Source: Oscillospiraceae bacterium
GTDB lineage: Bacteria > Bacillota > Clostridia > Oscillospirales > Ruminococcaceae
Length of the DNA: 64,000 nt
Reading direction: 5' to 3'
NCBI GenBank assembly: GCA_017828975.1
Contig: JAGAJN010000005.1
Location: 1 to 64,000, forward strand
The first letter of the stretch is position 1. Each line of letters begins with the position of its first letter. Shown piece by piece: positions 17,520 through 26,869 of this stretch. The position numbers and the translations under genes are program-made. The notes beneath the pieces are model-generated. The model was not told the origin of the DNA and did not search any database. It saw nothing but the letters and a program-made list of their open reading frames with translations.

Positions 17520-18566
17520 TTATATGACTATCAGGGCTTCTATCCTTTTAGGATCTGCCTGATAGCGTATTCCTTCGATAATGCTTATTATGTTGTTTAC
17601 CTCTGTTTCCAGAAGATACATAAAAGCATACAAACAGGACGAAGTGTCGATGGAACGGCACATTACCGCCTTTGCGTAACGGTAGCGCATACGTCTGACA
17701 CTCATTTCAAGATTGCTCGTGTCAATGCCGTTTTCAGCCATCTGTCTGCCGTAAACGGTCTTGGAGAATCGGCTGATAAAGCTGTCCCCATCGGGTGCGG
17801 AGTAGAGTTCATACTGCTTTGCCTGAGATAATCTTCCGTAAAACGGCAGCATATCCTTTTCGATCTCCGCAGCGGACATTCCAAAGAACTTTTTCATTCG
17901 ATAGGAGTTTATGATATTCATAAAATCTATCTGAATTTTTATCTGCTTCTCGATCTCGTCCGCAGACTCCTTATCGGCAGCCTTTCTGATGGCAGCCAGC
18001 AGCCACTTGAAATAATATGTTCTGAGAGCCACCTCAATATCCGTAAATTTAGGCTTTACACCCGCAGAGGGAATGTGGTCTTTCAGAACGGCATAATAAG
18101 GAGTAGGTTTCAGAAATTCCAGCAGCTCGCCGTAATCTCTTATCTTTGCAAGAGCAATATAGTCAAATGAGGAATACTCGTTCATATAGCTGGGCATTGT
18201 GGAGATATAATCATCTCCCGAGCCTGCATTTATATGACGCATAAGGCTGAGTATCTCCGTTACCTCCGACTCAACGATGACATAGCGGTAGAACTCTATT
18301 CCCGATTCAAAAAGCTGCTCAAATTTGCAGAGCCGCTTGTATTCCTCGAAACGGTTTCGCCTGATAAGCACCTCAAGCATACCTCGGTGAATGGTGTTCG
18401 TGTCTATCTGAGCAAGGGTTTTTCCGTAATGTGTGCTGCGTTTGAGATACTCCGCAGCGTCAGTCACATCGGAACAGCGCAGCAGCTCGTGATAGTTCTC
18501 CGAGGTCAGGCATTTACCGTAGACCGCCCGAATTTTCGCCTGAGTTGCATAGCCTTTTTTAGCCAT
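17520..18566 (-). CDS. ntpC: V-type ATPase subunit C (d-type, rotor-ring adaptor)
   Basis: Subunit C caps the membrane ring and links it to the D-F shaft. The 348-residue all-helical protein has the vATP-synt_AC39 pattern: an N-terminal ATQAKIRAVYGKCLTSENYHELL, three helical repeats and a C-terminal MYLLETEVNNIISIIEGIRY. Its start overlaps the end of the stalk gene at 18559-18566, indicating coupled translation. Confidence 0.92.
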   Translation of the reverse strand: MAKKGYATQAKIRAVYGKCLTSENYHELLRCSDVTDAAEYLKRSTHYGKTLAQIDTNTIHRGMLEVLIRRNRFEEYKRLCKFEQLFESGIEFYRYVIVESEVTEILSLMRHINAGSGDDYISTMPSYMNEYSSFDYIALAKIRDYGELLEFLKPTPYYAVLKDHIPSAGVKPKFTDIEVALRTYYFKWLLAAIRKAADKESADEIEKQIKIQIDFMNIINSYRMKKFFGMSAAEIEKDMLPFYGRLSQAKQYELYSAPDGDSFISRFSKTVYGRQMAENGIDTSNLEMSVRRMRYRYAKAVMCRSIDTSSCLYAFMYLLETEVNNIISIIEGIRYQADPKRIEALIVI

Positions 18567-18882
18567 TTGAACCTCCGCCGATCACGCTGTTGTAGATCTC
18601 GTTCTCCCAGGCTTCGTGGTTCTTTTCAAAGACCTCGTTAAGCCTTGCGATCTCCTTGTCACGCTCAGCGGCAACAGCGGCAGACTTGCGGTCGGCCTCC
18701 ATGCGCTCATTATCCTCGATGGATTTAAGGCGCTTGTCCGCTTCGGTGATACATTCGGAAACAATGCGTTCCTCCTCGGCTCTTGCGTCAGCGATTATCT
18801 GATTGCGCTTTGCTTCGGCTTCGGTGAGCCTGCGCTTTGCCTCGGAGTCGATATTCAAAATACTGTTGATAACATTATCCAT
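18559..18882 (-). CDS. ntpF: V-type ATPase subunit G-like peripheral-stalk protein
   Basis: The 107-residue product is almost entirely one charged helix (SEAKRRLTEAEAKRNQIIAD, then ARAEEERIVSECI and ERDKEIARLNEVF), as expected for the stalk partner of subunit E. ATG 18882 has CCGGAGGA upstream. It opens the ATPase cluster, the place of the G-type gene in related operons. Sequence alone would only say coiled coil; context makes the call. Confidence 0.82.
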   Translation of the reverse strand: MDNVINSILNIDSEAKRRLTEAEAKRNQIIADARAEEERIVSECITEADKRLKSIEDNERMEADRKSAAVAAERDKEIARLNEVFEKNHEAWENEIYNSVIGGGSNG

Positions 18883-18909
18883 TAGCTTCGTCCTCCGGAT
18901 CACAATTAA

Positions 18910-18945
18910 TAGCTAGAGCCGCAGACAAATTGTGCTGTCTTGCGG
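18910..18945 (-). other. Hairpin between the UPF0210 gene and the V-ATPase cluster
   Basis: On the minus strand GCCGCAAGACA and TGTCTGCGGC can pair with one bulged A around an eight-base loop. No T-run follows, so it is not a standard terminator. It could be a processing or partial attenuation point that separates expression of the two gene groups. Confidence 0.35.
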
Positions 18946-18962
18946 CAAAAGCAGTAAAAATC

Positions 18963-20318
18963 TTAGTTTTTCAAGCTGTGCAGAGGTGCGGGTATCTGTC
19001 CGCCTCTTGCAATAAACTTTGAGGGTGAGTTGGTGTTTACCTTCATAACAGGACCTTTTCCGAAAAGTCCGCCCCAGTCGAGAACGTCCCCTTCCTTCAT
19101 GCCGATAGCGGGGATAACTCTGACAGCCGTGGTCTTGTTGTTTACCATACCGATAGCTGCTTCGTCGGCTATCATAGCAGCAATAACGTCCGCAGTAGTA
19201 TCTCCGGGGATAACTATCATATCCAGACCAACGGAGCATACAGCAGTCATTGCCTCCAGCTTTTCGATGGACAGCGCACCGCACTCAGCCGCAGCGATCA
19301 TACCTGCGTCCTCGGAAACGGGGATAAATGCGCCGGACAGTCCGCCTATCCTTGAGCAAGCCATTACGCCGCCCTTCTTAACGGCATCGTTGAGCATTGC
19401 CAGTGCAGCGGTAGTTCCGCAAGCACCGCAGCGTTCAAGACCGACCTCTTCAAGAATATGCGCAACAGAGTCACCGACTGCAGGAGTTGGCGCAAGGGAC
19501 AGGTCAACGATACCGAACGGAACGCCCAATCTCTTTGACGCAGTAACGCCCACCAGCTGACCGACTCTAGTTATCTTATACGCAGTTTTCTTTATAATAT
19601 CAGCAATTTCGGTTATATTAGCATCGGGATATTTTGTCAGTGCGGAGCGTACAACACCGGGTCCCGAAACACCTACATTGATAATGCAATCGGGTTCACC
19701 GACACCATGGAACGCACCCGCCATAAACGGATTATCGTCAACAGCGTTACAGAAAACTACCAGCTTTGCAGCACCGAAGCACTGATCGTCAACGGTCTTT
19801 TCTGCAGCTTCTCTGACAATTCTTCCCATAATGCGGCAAGCATCAAGATTGATACCTGTCTTGGTGGAACCGATATTTACGGAAGAGCAAACACAGCTTG
19901 TGGAAGCCAGTGCCTCGGGAATGGAGTTGATTAGACGTTCATCACCCGCCGAAAAGCCCTTCTGCACAAGTGCGGAATATCCTCCGATAAGATTTACGCC
20001 CACGGCCTTTGCCGCCTTCTCCATTGTAAGCGCAAACTTCACGGGAGAAGCGTTGCAGGCAGCGGAAACAATAGCGATAGGCGTTACCGACAGCCTTTTA
20101 TTGATGATGGGAATACCGTATTCCTTCTCTATCCCCTCGCCCACCGAAACCAGCTTTTCGGCGCAGCGGGTTATCTTCTCATAGACCTTTTCGCAGGCTC
20201 TGTCAATGTCCGTGTCGATACAGTCCAGCAGAGAGATTCCCATAGTAATAGTACGAATATCCAGACATTCGTCCTGAATCATACGAATGGTTTCCAGAAT
20301 GTCATAAGCATTGATCAT
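18963..20318 (-). CDS. UPF0210/PFL family protein
   Basis: This 451-residue conserved bacterial and archaeal protein has no firmly established function. Family features seen here include the N-terminal [25 protein letters not shown], the Gly-rich segments [13 protein letters not shown] and [13 protein letters not shown], and the C-terminal [16 protein letters not shown]. The fold relates to glycyl-radical pyruvate formate-lyase-like barrels, but I do not see a glycyl-radical loop. It lies 26 bases after an ACT-domain gene, a pairing conserved in many Firmicutes and suggestive of amino-acid-responsive control. Confidence 0.9.
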   Translation of the reverse strand: MINAYDILETIRMIQDECLDIRTITMGISLLDCIDTDIDRACEKVYEKITRCAEKLVSVGEGIEKEYGIPIINKRLSVTPIAIVSAACNASPVKFALTMEKAAKAVGVNLIGGYSALVQKGFSAGDERLINSIPEALASTSCVCSSVNIGSTKTGINLDACRIMGRIVREAAEKTVDDQCFGAAKLVVFCNAVDDNPFMAGAFHGVGEPDCIINVGVSGPGVVRSALTKYPDANITEIADIIKKTAYKITRVGQLVGVTASKRLGVPFGIVDLSLAPTPAVGDSVAHILEEVGLERCGACGTTAALAMLNDAVKKGGVMACSRIGGLSGAFIPVSEDAGMIAAAECGALSIEKLEAMTAVCSVGLDMIVIPGDTTADVIAAMIADEAAIGMVNNKTTAVRVIPAIGMKEGDVLDWGGLFGKGPVMKVNTNSPSKFIARGGQIPAPLHSLKN

Positions 20319-20344
20319 ATAAAAAATCCTCCGAAATCATTCGA

Positions 20345-20614
20345 TTATATATGGTGCATACAGTTGAAAATATCCTCGTGCATAGCGTGTATCTTCAGGC
20401 AGTTTTCCTCACCCATTTTTGTGAAACGGTCAGCCAGCACGGTAAAATCGGCGTTCAGCCGTGAAATATCCACCAGCATTATCATAGCGAACATATCCTG
20501 CAGAACGGACTGTGTTACCTCAGTAACGTTTGCGTTGTACTCAGCGCATACGCCTGCGACCTTTGCGAGTATGCCTACGGTATCCTTTCCGATTACGGTA
20601 ATGATTGCTCTCAT
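20345..20614 (-). CDS. ACT-domain protein, UPF0237 family
   Basis: This 89-residue single ACT domain (MRAIITVIGKDTVGILAKVAG, then VTEVTQSVLQDMFAMIMLVDIS) probably binds an amino acid and regulates its neighbour, the UPF0210 protein. Start ATG 20614 follows GGAGGTACTATTATA. The domain resembles half of GcvR, but no glycine-cleavage genes are nearby. No convincing promoter was found in the AT-rich 246 bases upstream. Confidence 0.9.
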   Translation of the reverse strand: MRAIITVIGKDTVGILAKVAGVCAEYNANVTEVTQSVLQDMFAMIMLVDISRLNADFTVLADRFTKMGEENCLKIHAMHEDIFNCMHHI

Positions 20615-20893
20615 TATAATAGTACCTCCAAAACGGTAGTTTTGCTGAATTCAGCACTTATTTATATATTAACATATTTTATAAAAAAATAATATCGTCA
20701 AATTGAACAATTCTATATATCTTTTTAGCAAAATTTATTGCAAATTTATGATTTGGATAATTTACTTTCTTTTCATTCTCAGGAATTTTGCTTTACACAA
20801 ATTTTTCAGGAAATAATTCAGCAAATATTAACAAAAACCGACAATTTACTTTGTTAATATGTGATATACTTTCTTATGAAAGGAGCGCATTTT

Positions 20894-21739
20894 ATGAATA
20901 TCATAGATCTGCATACCCACACCCAAAATTCCCCAGACGGCAGCGATACCGTTGAAGCCATGGTCGAAAAGGCGAAAACGCTTGGACTTTCCGCCTATGC
21001 CATCACCGACCACTGCGAGGTAAACCGCTTCTATCCCCTCGAATATTACGGAGATATTCAGCCGAAGGAATACGATACCTACGACTTTGAAAAGGATTTT
21101 TACATATCAATGGAGGAAAACACCGCAATTAAGGAGCGCCTTGGAAACAGCCTGAAATTCCTTTGCGGCATTGAGCTGGGACAGGCTCCCTACGATTATT
21201 CCATAGCCGAAAAGGTCGTGTCGGACAAGCGGCTTGATTTTGTTATCGGCTCTATCCATCAGATAGTCGGCGAGGACGATTTTGCTTTTATCAGCTACGA
21301 AAATGCAGATGCTATCCCGCAGCTTCTGGAAAAATATTATACTGAGGTACTTGAACTTTGCCGCTGGAACAAATTTGACGTTCTGGGACACCTTACCTAT
21401 CCCCTGCGGTATATCGTCGGAAATTCGGGCATTCCCGTGGATATGAAGCCCTATGAGGAGCTTATCGCCGAAAGCTTTAAAACTCTTATCTCCAACGGCA
21501 AGGGCATTGAGATAAACACCTCGGGACTTCGCCAGAAATACGGCAAGACCTTCCCCGACCTGTCCTACCTTAAACTGTATAAGGACTTAGGCGGCGAGAT
21601 CCTCACCGTCGGTTCGGACGCTCACTGTGTTACCGACCTCGGCAAGGGGGTCAAGGAAGGTTCGGAGCTTGCACTTGCGGCGGGATTTAAGAGGATATGC
21701 TATTTTGAAGGCAGGAAACCTGTGTTTGTAAATATCTGA
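20894..21739 (+). CDS. hisK: Histidinol-phosphatase, PHP family
   Basis: It would dephosphorylate histidinol phosphate, the step between HisC and HisD. The 281-residue PHP metallohydrolase shows metal-site motifs DLHTHTQNSPDGSD near the N-terminus, ITDHCEVNRFYP, a central GSIHQI, and GSDAH near the C-terminus. The start is set at ATG 20894 because AAGGAG lies 9 bases before it; an in-frame ATG 11 codons earlier has no such site. An extended -10 (TGATATACT, 20862-20870) is the likely promoter. It is 30 kb from the his operon, which itself lacks a phosphatase, so it plausibly completes that pathway. Confidence 0.85.
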   Translation: MNIIDLHTHTQNSPDGSDTVEAMVEKAKTLGLSAYAITDHCEVNRFYPLEYYGDIQPKEYDTYDFEKDFYISMEENTAIKERLGNSLKFLCGIELGQAPYDYSIAEKVVSDKRLDFVIGSIHQIVGEDDFAFISYENADAIPQLLEKYYTEVLELCRWNKFDVLGHLTYPLRYIVGNSGIPVDMKPYEELIAESFKTLISNGKGIEINTSGLRQKYGKTFPDLSYLKLYKDLGGEILTVGSDAHCVTDLGKGVKEGSELALAAGFKRICYFEGRKPVFVNI

Positions 21740-21767
21740 CCGCACCTATCTCACCAAGCAAAATATA

Positions 21768-21803
21768 ACACGCTTCCGTCAAACAAACGAAAGCGTGTTT
21801 TTT
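21768..21803 (+). terminator. Terminator of the histidinol-phosphatase gene
   Basis: ACACGCTT (21768-21775) pairs with AAGCGTGT (21791-21798), followed by a TTTTTT run. The same hairpin may also end the convergent chemoreceptor gene. Confidence 0.8.
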
Positions 21804-21816
21804 GTTAAATTGAGTT

Positions 21817-23817
21817 TTACTTTGTTCCCTTGAAATGCAGAACCATTTCCTGAAGCGTCCTTGCCTGACTGCTCAGCTCTTCGCTGGACGCAGCACTTTC
21901 CTCGGCGGTAGAAGCGGTAAATCTCACTACCTCCTCAATGGAAGTGATCTTGTCGGAAACGGCCTTTACCTCATCAGCCTGAACCTCGGACGCCTTGGAG
22001 ATACCTGTGATAAGACCGTTTACATGCTCAACACCCTCGGAAACCACCTTAAGAGCCTCGTCCGTTTCGGTGGCAAGTCTTGTTCCCTTTTCAACTGCGA
22101 TTCCCGTGCTGCTGATAAGGTCGCTGGTGTTCTTAACCGCTTCGGCAGACTTGGACGCAAGGTTTCTTACCTCGTCCGCAACGACTGCAAAGCCCTTGCC
22201 GGCGTCGCCCGCTCTTGCAGCCTCAACCGCCGCATTAAGCGCAAGAATATTTGTCTGGAACGCAATATCATCAATTGCTGCGATTATCTTAACGATCTCC
22301 TGAGCCTTTTCGTCAATGTCCCTCATAGACTCCATCAGCTCGGTCATACGCTTATTACACTCAACAACATTTTCCGATGTAACGAAGGAACGCTTCTGAG
22401 CGTCCTCCGCAGCCTTGGCATTCGCCTCGATCTGCTTAACAAGCGACTGGATAAGCTCGGTGAGTTCATCAATAGTCCTCGACTGCTCATTTACACCGCT
22501 TGCCAGCGAATTAGATGTTTCCGCAACATTTCCCGAACCGAGAGCGACCTGATTGGACGCAGTATCGATACCGCCGATAATAGTCTGCAAACTGTCGGAA
22601 ATGCTGATAATAGACTGCTTGATCTCCGCAAAATCGCCCACATATTCGCCGTTGAATTCAAGATCGAAATCGCCGTGGGAAAGCTTATCCAGATTTCCCG
22701 TAATATCGTCTATGTAACGAAGCCATACCGAATTGGTATCTCCAAGCTTCTCGCAAAGCTGACTGATGCTGTCGTCCGCATAATAGGAAGGAACATAGTT
22801 GAGATTTCCCTGCTCCATATTCTGAACGGCTGTTTTAAGCTCATCCATAGGTTTGAGCAGTCTTTTCATAAGTATACCCGTAGCAAGGCTGATAACAGCC
22901 AGCGAAGCAATAAGTATGACTAGCTGACTGATAGCAAATGCAGACATTTCCTTGATATATTCCGTTCTGTCGATAGCATAGAGATAATACCAGCCAACAG
23001 ATGCGATCTTTGAAAGTATAAAGCTGGAATTTGCACCGTCATAATCCTTGACATTAACAACGCTGAAGCTGTCACTTTCAAGCATTTCCACTATGCCGCT
23101 GTAACACTCCAGATCTCTGAGATTAACGGAAGTGCTCGAACCGTCATCGGAAACGGACGGCATATATTCCTCATTTTTATGCACAAGAATGTTGAAGTCA
23201 TTGTCCGCAAGGATAGGATATGCTTTTTCATACAGATCAACGTTTTTCGTGATCTCTGCAAGGTTATCCGCATAAATATCCGCACCCATTACAAACTGCA
23301 GCGTATTTCCGTCGTAATATGCCTTTGCGATGGTAACTACCAGCTTGCCTGTGTTATTGTCAATGTAGGGAGATGTGCAGATAAACTCGCCCTTATGCGC
23401 AATGGTATCCTTGTACCAATCTCTTGCCGTTACATCGAAATCATCGGGCAGAACAAATCCGCTGGCAAAAGTGGTAACAGCCTTTGAATCTACAACGTAA
23501 TAATCAATAACATGGTCGGATTTTTTGGAAGCAAGAAAGCTTTCCAGCTCACTTTTTGACTTGGTGTTCAGAAAGTCACCGTAAATAATGGAATCCGCAT
23601 AATACGAGATAACGTTCTGCTCCTCACATATCCATTCGTCGAACTCCACCGCCCTTGCCTCAAGGGTAGCCGCTACCTTAGCATTTACCTGTTTTTCTAA
23701 TGTATTCCGTACAGTAAGATAGCTGCTTACCGCCATAACCAAAAGCATAACAGCCAGCACTATCAATATGCCGATATTCAGCTTTTTATGAAATCCCATT
23801 CGTTTTTTCAAGTTCAT
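21817..23817 (-). CDS. Methyl-accepting chemotaxis protein with dCache sensor
   Basis: This 666-residue chemoreceptor has a TM1 at about 13-35, an extracellular double-Cache sensor (about 40-290, with [16 protein letters not shown] and VVTIAKAYY), TM2 near 300-325, a HAMP domain ([23 protein letters not shown]) and a cytoplasmic signalling domain. The hairpin is clear: [20 protein letters not shown] near 530, then [13 protein letters not shown]. Start ATG 23817 follows AAAGGATGAG; the longer frame lacks a ribosome site. Ligands of such Cache domains are often amino acids or organic acids. It is a single gene with a strong promoter, and no other chemotaxis gene is nearby. Confidence 0.95.
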   Translation of the reverse strand: MNLKKRMGFHKKLNIGILIVLAVMLLVMAVSSYLTVRNTLEKQVNAKVAATLEARAVEFDEWICEEQNVISYYADSIIYGDFLNTKSKSELESFLASKKSDHVIDYYVVDSKAVTTFASGFVLPDDFDVTARDWYKDTIAHKGEFICTSPYIDNNTGKLVVTIAKAYYDGNTLQFVMGADIYADNLAEITKNVDLYEKAYPILADNDFNILVHKNEEYMPSVSDDGSSTSVNLRDLECYSGIVEMLESDSFSVVNVKDYDGANSSFILSKIASVGWYYLYAIDRTEYIKEMSAFAISQLVILIASLAVISLATGILMKRLLKPMDELKTAVQNMEQGNLNYVPSYYADDSISQLCEKLGDTNSVWLRYIDDITGNLDKLSHGDFDLEFNGEYVGDFAEIKQSIISISDSLQTIIGGIDTASNQVALGSGNVAETSNSLASGVNEQSRTIDELTELIQSLVKQIEANAKAAEDAQKRSFVTSENVVECNKRMTELMESMRDIDEKAQEIVKIIAAIDDIAFQTNILALNAAVEAARAGDAGKGFAVVADEVRNLASKSAEAVKNTSDLISSTGIAVEKGTRLATETDEALKVVSEGVEHVNGLITGISKASEVQADEVKAVSDKITSIEEVVRFTASTAEESAASSEELSSQARTLQEMVLHFKGTK

Positions 23818-23860
23818 GTTCAACTCATCCTTTCGGGGAAAATGACTTATCAATAGTTAT

Positions 23861-23889
23861 ATTATAGCGTTTTTTATCTCAAAAGTCAA
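23861..23889 (-). promoter_or_regulatory. Chemoreceptor promoter
   Basis: On the minus strand TTGACT (23884-23889), 17 bases, TATAAT (23861-23866). This is a sigma-A type site, not the sigma-D type often used for motility genes. Confidence 0.85.
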
Positions 23890-24038
23890 TATTTTCCGAC
23901 CATTTTCACCAAATTTACAAAAACTACAAAAACCGCTTCTCTGTTATTCGGCAGGCATTTTTAATCGAACAAATTCTGCTTAAAGTGAGCGTTTTTTGAT
24001 TTCTTTATAAAAACCTTAAACTTTTTTCCGAAAACCTA

Positions 24039-24067
24039 TTGACAAACAGCGCATAACCGTTTATACT
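24039..24067 (+). promoter_or_regulatory. Promoter of the CPBP/YtrA/ABC operon
   Basis: TTGACA (24039-24044), 17 bases, TATACT (24062-24067), about 40 bases before the first gene. Confidence 0.88.
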
Positions 24068-24093
24068 GTTTATATAACACATTAACAGTTATG
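24052..24093. promoter_or_regulatory. Inverted-repeat operator over the -10 box
   Basis: CATAACCGTTTAT (24052-24064) and ATTAACAGTTATG (24081-24093) are inverted repeats matching at 11 of 13 positions with a 16-base gap. A smaller ACTGTT/AACAGT pair lies within. The left arm overlaps the -10 box, so a repressor bound here would block transcription. The YtrA-like GntR protein in the same operon is the obvious candidate. Confidence 0.6.
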
Positions 24094-24108
24094 AAAGGCG
24101 GTCATACT

Positions 24109-24903
24109 ATGAAATATGCAAATGCCATTCTGAAACCATTTCTGATTTTGATCATTACGGTTTTCCTGACGACCTTAGTCCCCACAATTGCGGTGGAATT
24201 TCTGCCGTTCGGAGATAACGGCAAAGCACTTGCCGCACAGCTTTTTATAGTGATCGGACAGGTATTAACTGCTTTTCTGATCTCATTGTCCGTTAAAAAG
24301 GACAACAGCATTAATATCTCCGAGCATTTCTCACCGAAAAATGTCAGCATAAAAAAAGCCGCAGCGATCGCAGTCTGCGCAGCGACGGTTTCCCTGTTTT
24401 CCGTTGAACTGCTGTCGGTGATTTTTTCGGCGGTATCTCCGCAAACCGGCTCCGACGCTGATATATATATGCCCGCTTATATTGTCAGCGCAGCTATGGG
24501 AATACTTATCGCTCCCGCCTGTGAAGAGATAGTTTTTCGTATCTGCTCATATGAATCAACGAAAAGCGTTATCGGCATCATACCCGCTCTGCTTATTTCA
24601 TCTGCGGCATTTTCCGCTGCTCATCTCAGAGGGCTTTACGGATTTCTTGACTCTTTTATTGCGGGGATAGTGCTATCCGTTATTTACATTAAAACGGGAA
24701 ATGCGTTTTATTCGGCTGCCGCACATTCACTGAGCAACCTTATATTCATAGCATTTGATCTCATATCCTATGCAGGATTTGAACCGTATAACTTTGAAAA
24801 CGGATACTATTTTATTGAGCCGACAGTTCTTGTTATTGCCGCCGCTGCGGCAGTTATTTCGGGAATTTATTTGAAAAGGAGAACCGCTGTATGCAAACAA
24901 TGA
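24109..24903 (+). CDS. CPBP-family intramembrane protease
   Basis: The 264-residue membrane protein (CAAX protease/bacteriocin-processing, ABI family) has about eight hydrophobic spans. The motifs that form the intramembrane active site are present: EEIVFR near residue 145, FSAAHLRG near 173 and AAAHSLSNL near 207. Relatives cleave prenylated or membrane peptides, or give self-immunity to bacteriocins. ATG 24109 has AAAGGCGG upstream; the ORF start at 24091 lies on that site. It opens an operon with a tiny hydrophobic peptide, a YtrA-like regulator and an ABC transporter. The peptide gene begins within its last codons. Confidence 0.9.
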   Translation: MKYANAILKPFLILIITVFLTTLVPTIAVEFLPFGDNGKALAAQLFIVIGQVLTAFLISLSVKKDNSINISEHFSPKNVSIKKAAAIAVCAATVSLFSVELLSVIFSAVSPQTGSDADIYMPAYIVSAAMGILIAPACEEIVFRICSYESTKSVIGIIPALLISSAAFSAAHLRGLYGFLDSFIAGIVLSVIYIKTGNAFYSAAAHSLSNLIFIAFDLISYAGFEPYNFENGYYFIEPTVLVIAAAAAVISGIYLKRRTAVCKQ

Positions 24904-24947
24904 TAGGTTTTATTCTTGGATTTCTATTTTGGGAGGTGATATTTTGA
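24891..24947 (+). CDS. 18-residue hydrophobic membrane peptide
   Basis: The frame MQTMIGFILGFLFWEVIF starts at ATG 24891, nine bases after a strong AAAAGGAG site, inside the end of the CPBP gene. Its TGA stop overlaps the TTG start of the GntR gene as TTGA, so it is translationally coupled on both sides. Its own ribosome site and exact packing argue that it is translated. The product could be a single-span membrane peptide, a small subunit or substrate of the neighbouring protease or transporter, or simply a coupling leader. I do not recognise a family. Confidence 0.6.
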   Translation: MQTMIGFILGFLFWEVIF

Positions 24948-25315
24948 AGATACTGCCAAACAGCAGCACGCCTATCTACAAGCAGATCTCGGACAGTCTA
25001 AGGGACGACATTCTGAACGGTACTCTCAAGGAGGGCGAATATCTTCCGTCCATACGAGGTCTTGCAAAGGACCTGAAGATAAGCGTTATAACCACAATGA
25101 AGGCATATGAGGAATTGTCCGAACAGGGGCTTGTCACCGCAATCCAGGGCAAGGGCTATGTTGTAAACGCCCGAAACAGCGAAATGCTCCGAGAACAGCA
25201 GCAGCGCCTTGTGGAGGACAGTCTGCTTGCCGCCATTTCCTCCGCCCGTACCGCCGGGATAACATCGGACGAACTGAAAGAATTATTAAACACATTACTG
25301 GAGGCAGACCTATGA
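24944..25315 (+). CDS. GntR-family transcriptional regulator, YtrA subfamily
   Basis: This 123-residue regulator has an N-terminal winged helix (PIYKQISDSLRDDILNGTLKEG, PSIRGLAKDLKISVITTMKAYEELSEQGLV) and only a short helical tail for dimerisation, the hallmark of YtrA proteins that control adjacent ABC transporters. The start is TTG 24944, with GGGAGGTGAT upstream; the longer frame would begin in that site. The stop overlaps the ATPase start as ATGA. It most likely represses its own operon through the inverted repeat at 24052-24093. Confidence 0.93.
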   Translation: MKILPNSSTPIYKQISDSLRDDILNGTLKEGEYLPSIRGLAKDLKISVITTMKAYEELSEQGLVTAIQGKGYVVNARNSEMLREQQQRLVEDSLLAAISSARTAGITSDELKELLNTLLEADL

Positions 25316-26244
25316 TGACCGAAAACGCTATATCCGCAAAAAATATTGTAAAAAGCTATAAGGATTTCGCCTTGGACATTCCCGGGCTGAATATCCCGAA
25401 GGGCTTTACCACCGTTGTCATCGGCAAAAACGGCAGCGGAAAAACCACTCTGCTAAACATTCTCGCCGCTCTTTATCAGGACTATTCGGGAGATGTCACC
25501 TACTTTGATAAGCTGAAAATGCCCCATGATAATTACGAGATAAAAACGTCCATAGGCTATCAGGCATCGCAGTGCTATTTTGCAAGCCATTGGACACAGA
25601 AGGATATTTCCAAAGCCATGAAGGCTTCCTTCGATAATTTCAGCGAGGAAAAATTCAACGAACTCTGCGCAGAGTTTGAACTGTTCGGACTTAAAACGGA
25701 CAAAAAGTATAAACCCATCGGACGCATCAACACATTTTCCGACGGAATGAAAATGAAAGCCATGCTTGCAGCCGTGCTTGCAAGGGACACAAAGCTGCTT
25801 ATCCTCGACGAACCCGCCTCCCCTCTTGACCCCGTAATGCGTGACCGTCTTTGCGGCATTATCGGAGATTACATTGCAGAGGGTAACGGCGAACACAGCG
25901 TTATCCTGTCCACCCATAACATCGCCGACACGGAAGCCATCTCCGATTACGCCGTTATCATCGACAGCGGAAAAATTCTCGAACAGGGCTGGACTACCGA
26001 GCTTTCCGAAAAATATCTTATTGTAACAGGCGATCTCCCCGATTATGAAAAGGTCAGTCAAAACGCCGTTTATTGCGAGAAAAATTCAGTTGGTTTTACC
26101 GCTCTCCTGCTTTCGGAAAATGTGAATTATCTTTCGGGCACGGACGTTTCCGAACTGCCAGTGACACTTTCTCAGCTAAGTGTAATGCTTATGAAATCCG
26201 CAGAAAATCGAAAAGGAAGTGAAAGCAATGAGCAAAAGCTTTAA
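25312..26244 (+). CDS. ABC transporter ATPase of the YtrB/EcsA type
   Basis: The 310-residue ATP-binding protein has Walker A GKNGSGKTT, a degenerate signature region TFSDGMKMKAMLA in place of LSGGQ, Walker B LLILDEPASPLDP and switch His in STHN. The last 90 residues form an extra domain after DYAVIIDSGKILEQG, common in export-type ATPases linked to GntR regulators. ATG 25312 has GGAGG seven bases upstream and overlaps the regulator stop. It pairs with the two membrane proteins that follow. Confidence 0.93.
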   Translation: MMTENAISAKNIVKSYKDFALDIPGLNIPKGFTTVVIGKNGSGKTTLLNILAALYQDYSGDVTYFDKLKMPHDNYEIKTSIGYQASQCYFASHWTQKDISKAMKASFDNFSEEKFNELCAEFELFGLKTDKKYKPIGRINTFSDGMKMKAMLAAVLARDTKLLILDEPASPLDPVMRDRLCGIIGDYIAEGNGEHSVILSTHNIADTEAISDYAVIIDSGKILEQGWTTELSEKYLIVTGDLPDYEKVSQNAVYCEKNSVGFTALLLSENVNYLSGTDVSELPVTLSQLSVMLMKSAENRKGSESNEQKL

Positions 26245-26869
26245 ATCGCTGTTTCCCGAGCTGAATGTTAGATTGCTAACAATAGAACTTGCTGCACCCA
26301 TTATTCTTTTCATTATTCTTCATTGCTTGATTAGCAGATCTTTTGATACCTTAGATGCTCACCACCTTCCCACTTTATTTATGTTCATTTGTTATCAAAG
26401 TGCGATTACCGTAAACTTTGCATTTGATGGCATCTCTCAAAATAAGCCCAACAGAATTCCGCTGATACGCACTCTGCCCAACCCACAAAAAGCAGTGAGA
26501 TCTGCCATAATTGAGCTTGTATTGTCGATCATAGCCATTATCTGTATCTATTGTGTGATCGCAGTTCTTTTTCCCGCTTTATTTGAAAGCGTCATTCCCG
26601 AACCGCCGAAAATGATACCCGTTATGATATTCTGCACAATGATTTTTTTCGGGATCTATCTGTCGATCTGCACTTTTACAAGCTCTTATGCAGTACTAAT
26701 TATAACTTTCGTATTTTCGGTTATAACGGAAATTCCGATGATAATTGCGGAAAACAACGAGTACTACACCCCCATGCTTATCGCAACAGCCATTCTTGCG
26801 GCTATCTCCGTAATAGGCGGCACTGCTGTTTCGATGACAAATATCGGAAGGAGGGTACTGCATGATTAA
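26228..26869 (+). CDS. ABC transporter membrane subunit, six-span, component 1
   Basis: The 213-residue integral membrane protein has about six hydrophobic spans and no recognisable soluble domain. ATG 26228 is chosen since AAGGAAG lies eight bases before it; it starts inside the ATPase gene. Together with the next gene it would form the membrane channel of a heterodimeric exporter powered by the adjacent ATPase. No specific family is recognised by eye. Confidence 0.7.
   Translation: MSKSFKSLFPELNVRLLTIELAAPIILFIILHCLISRSFDTLDAHHLPTLFMFICYQSAITVNFAFDGISQNKPNRIPLIRTLPNPQKAVRSAIIELVLSIIAIICIYCVIAVLFPALFESVIPEPPKMIPVMIFCTMIFFGIYLSICTFTSSYAVLIITFVFSVITEIPMIIAENNEYYTPMLIATAILAAISVIGGTAVSMTNIGRRVLHD

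Noticed and set aside
20840-20893. Possible TGTGATA half-site upstream of the histidinol phosphatase, as in the his operator
   Set aside because: Only one weak half-site is present and it coincides with the extended -10; not enough to claim shared regulation.
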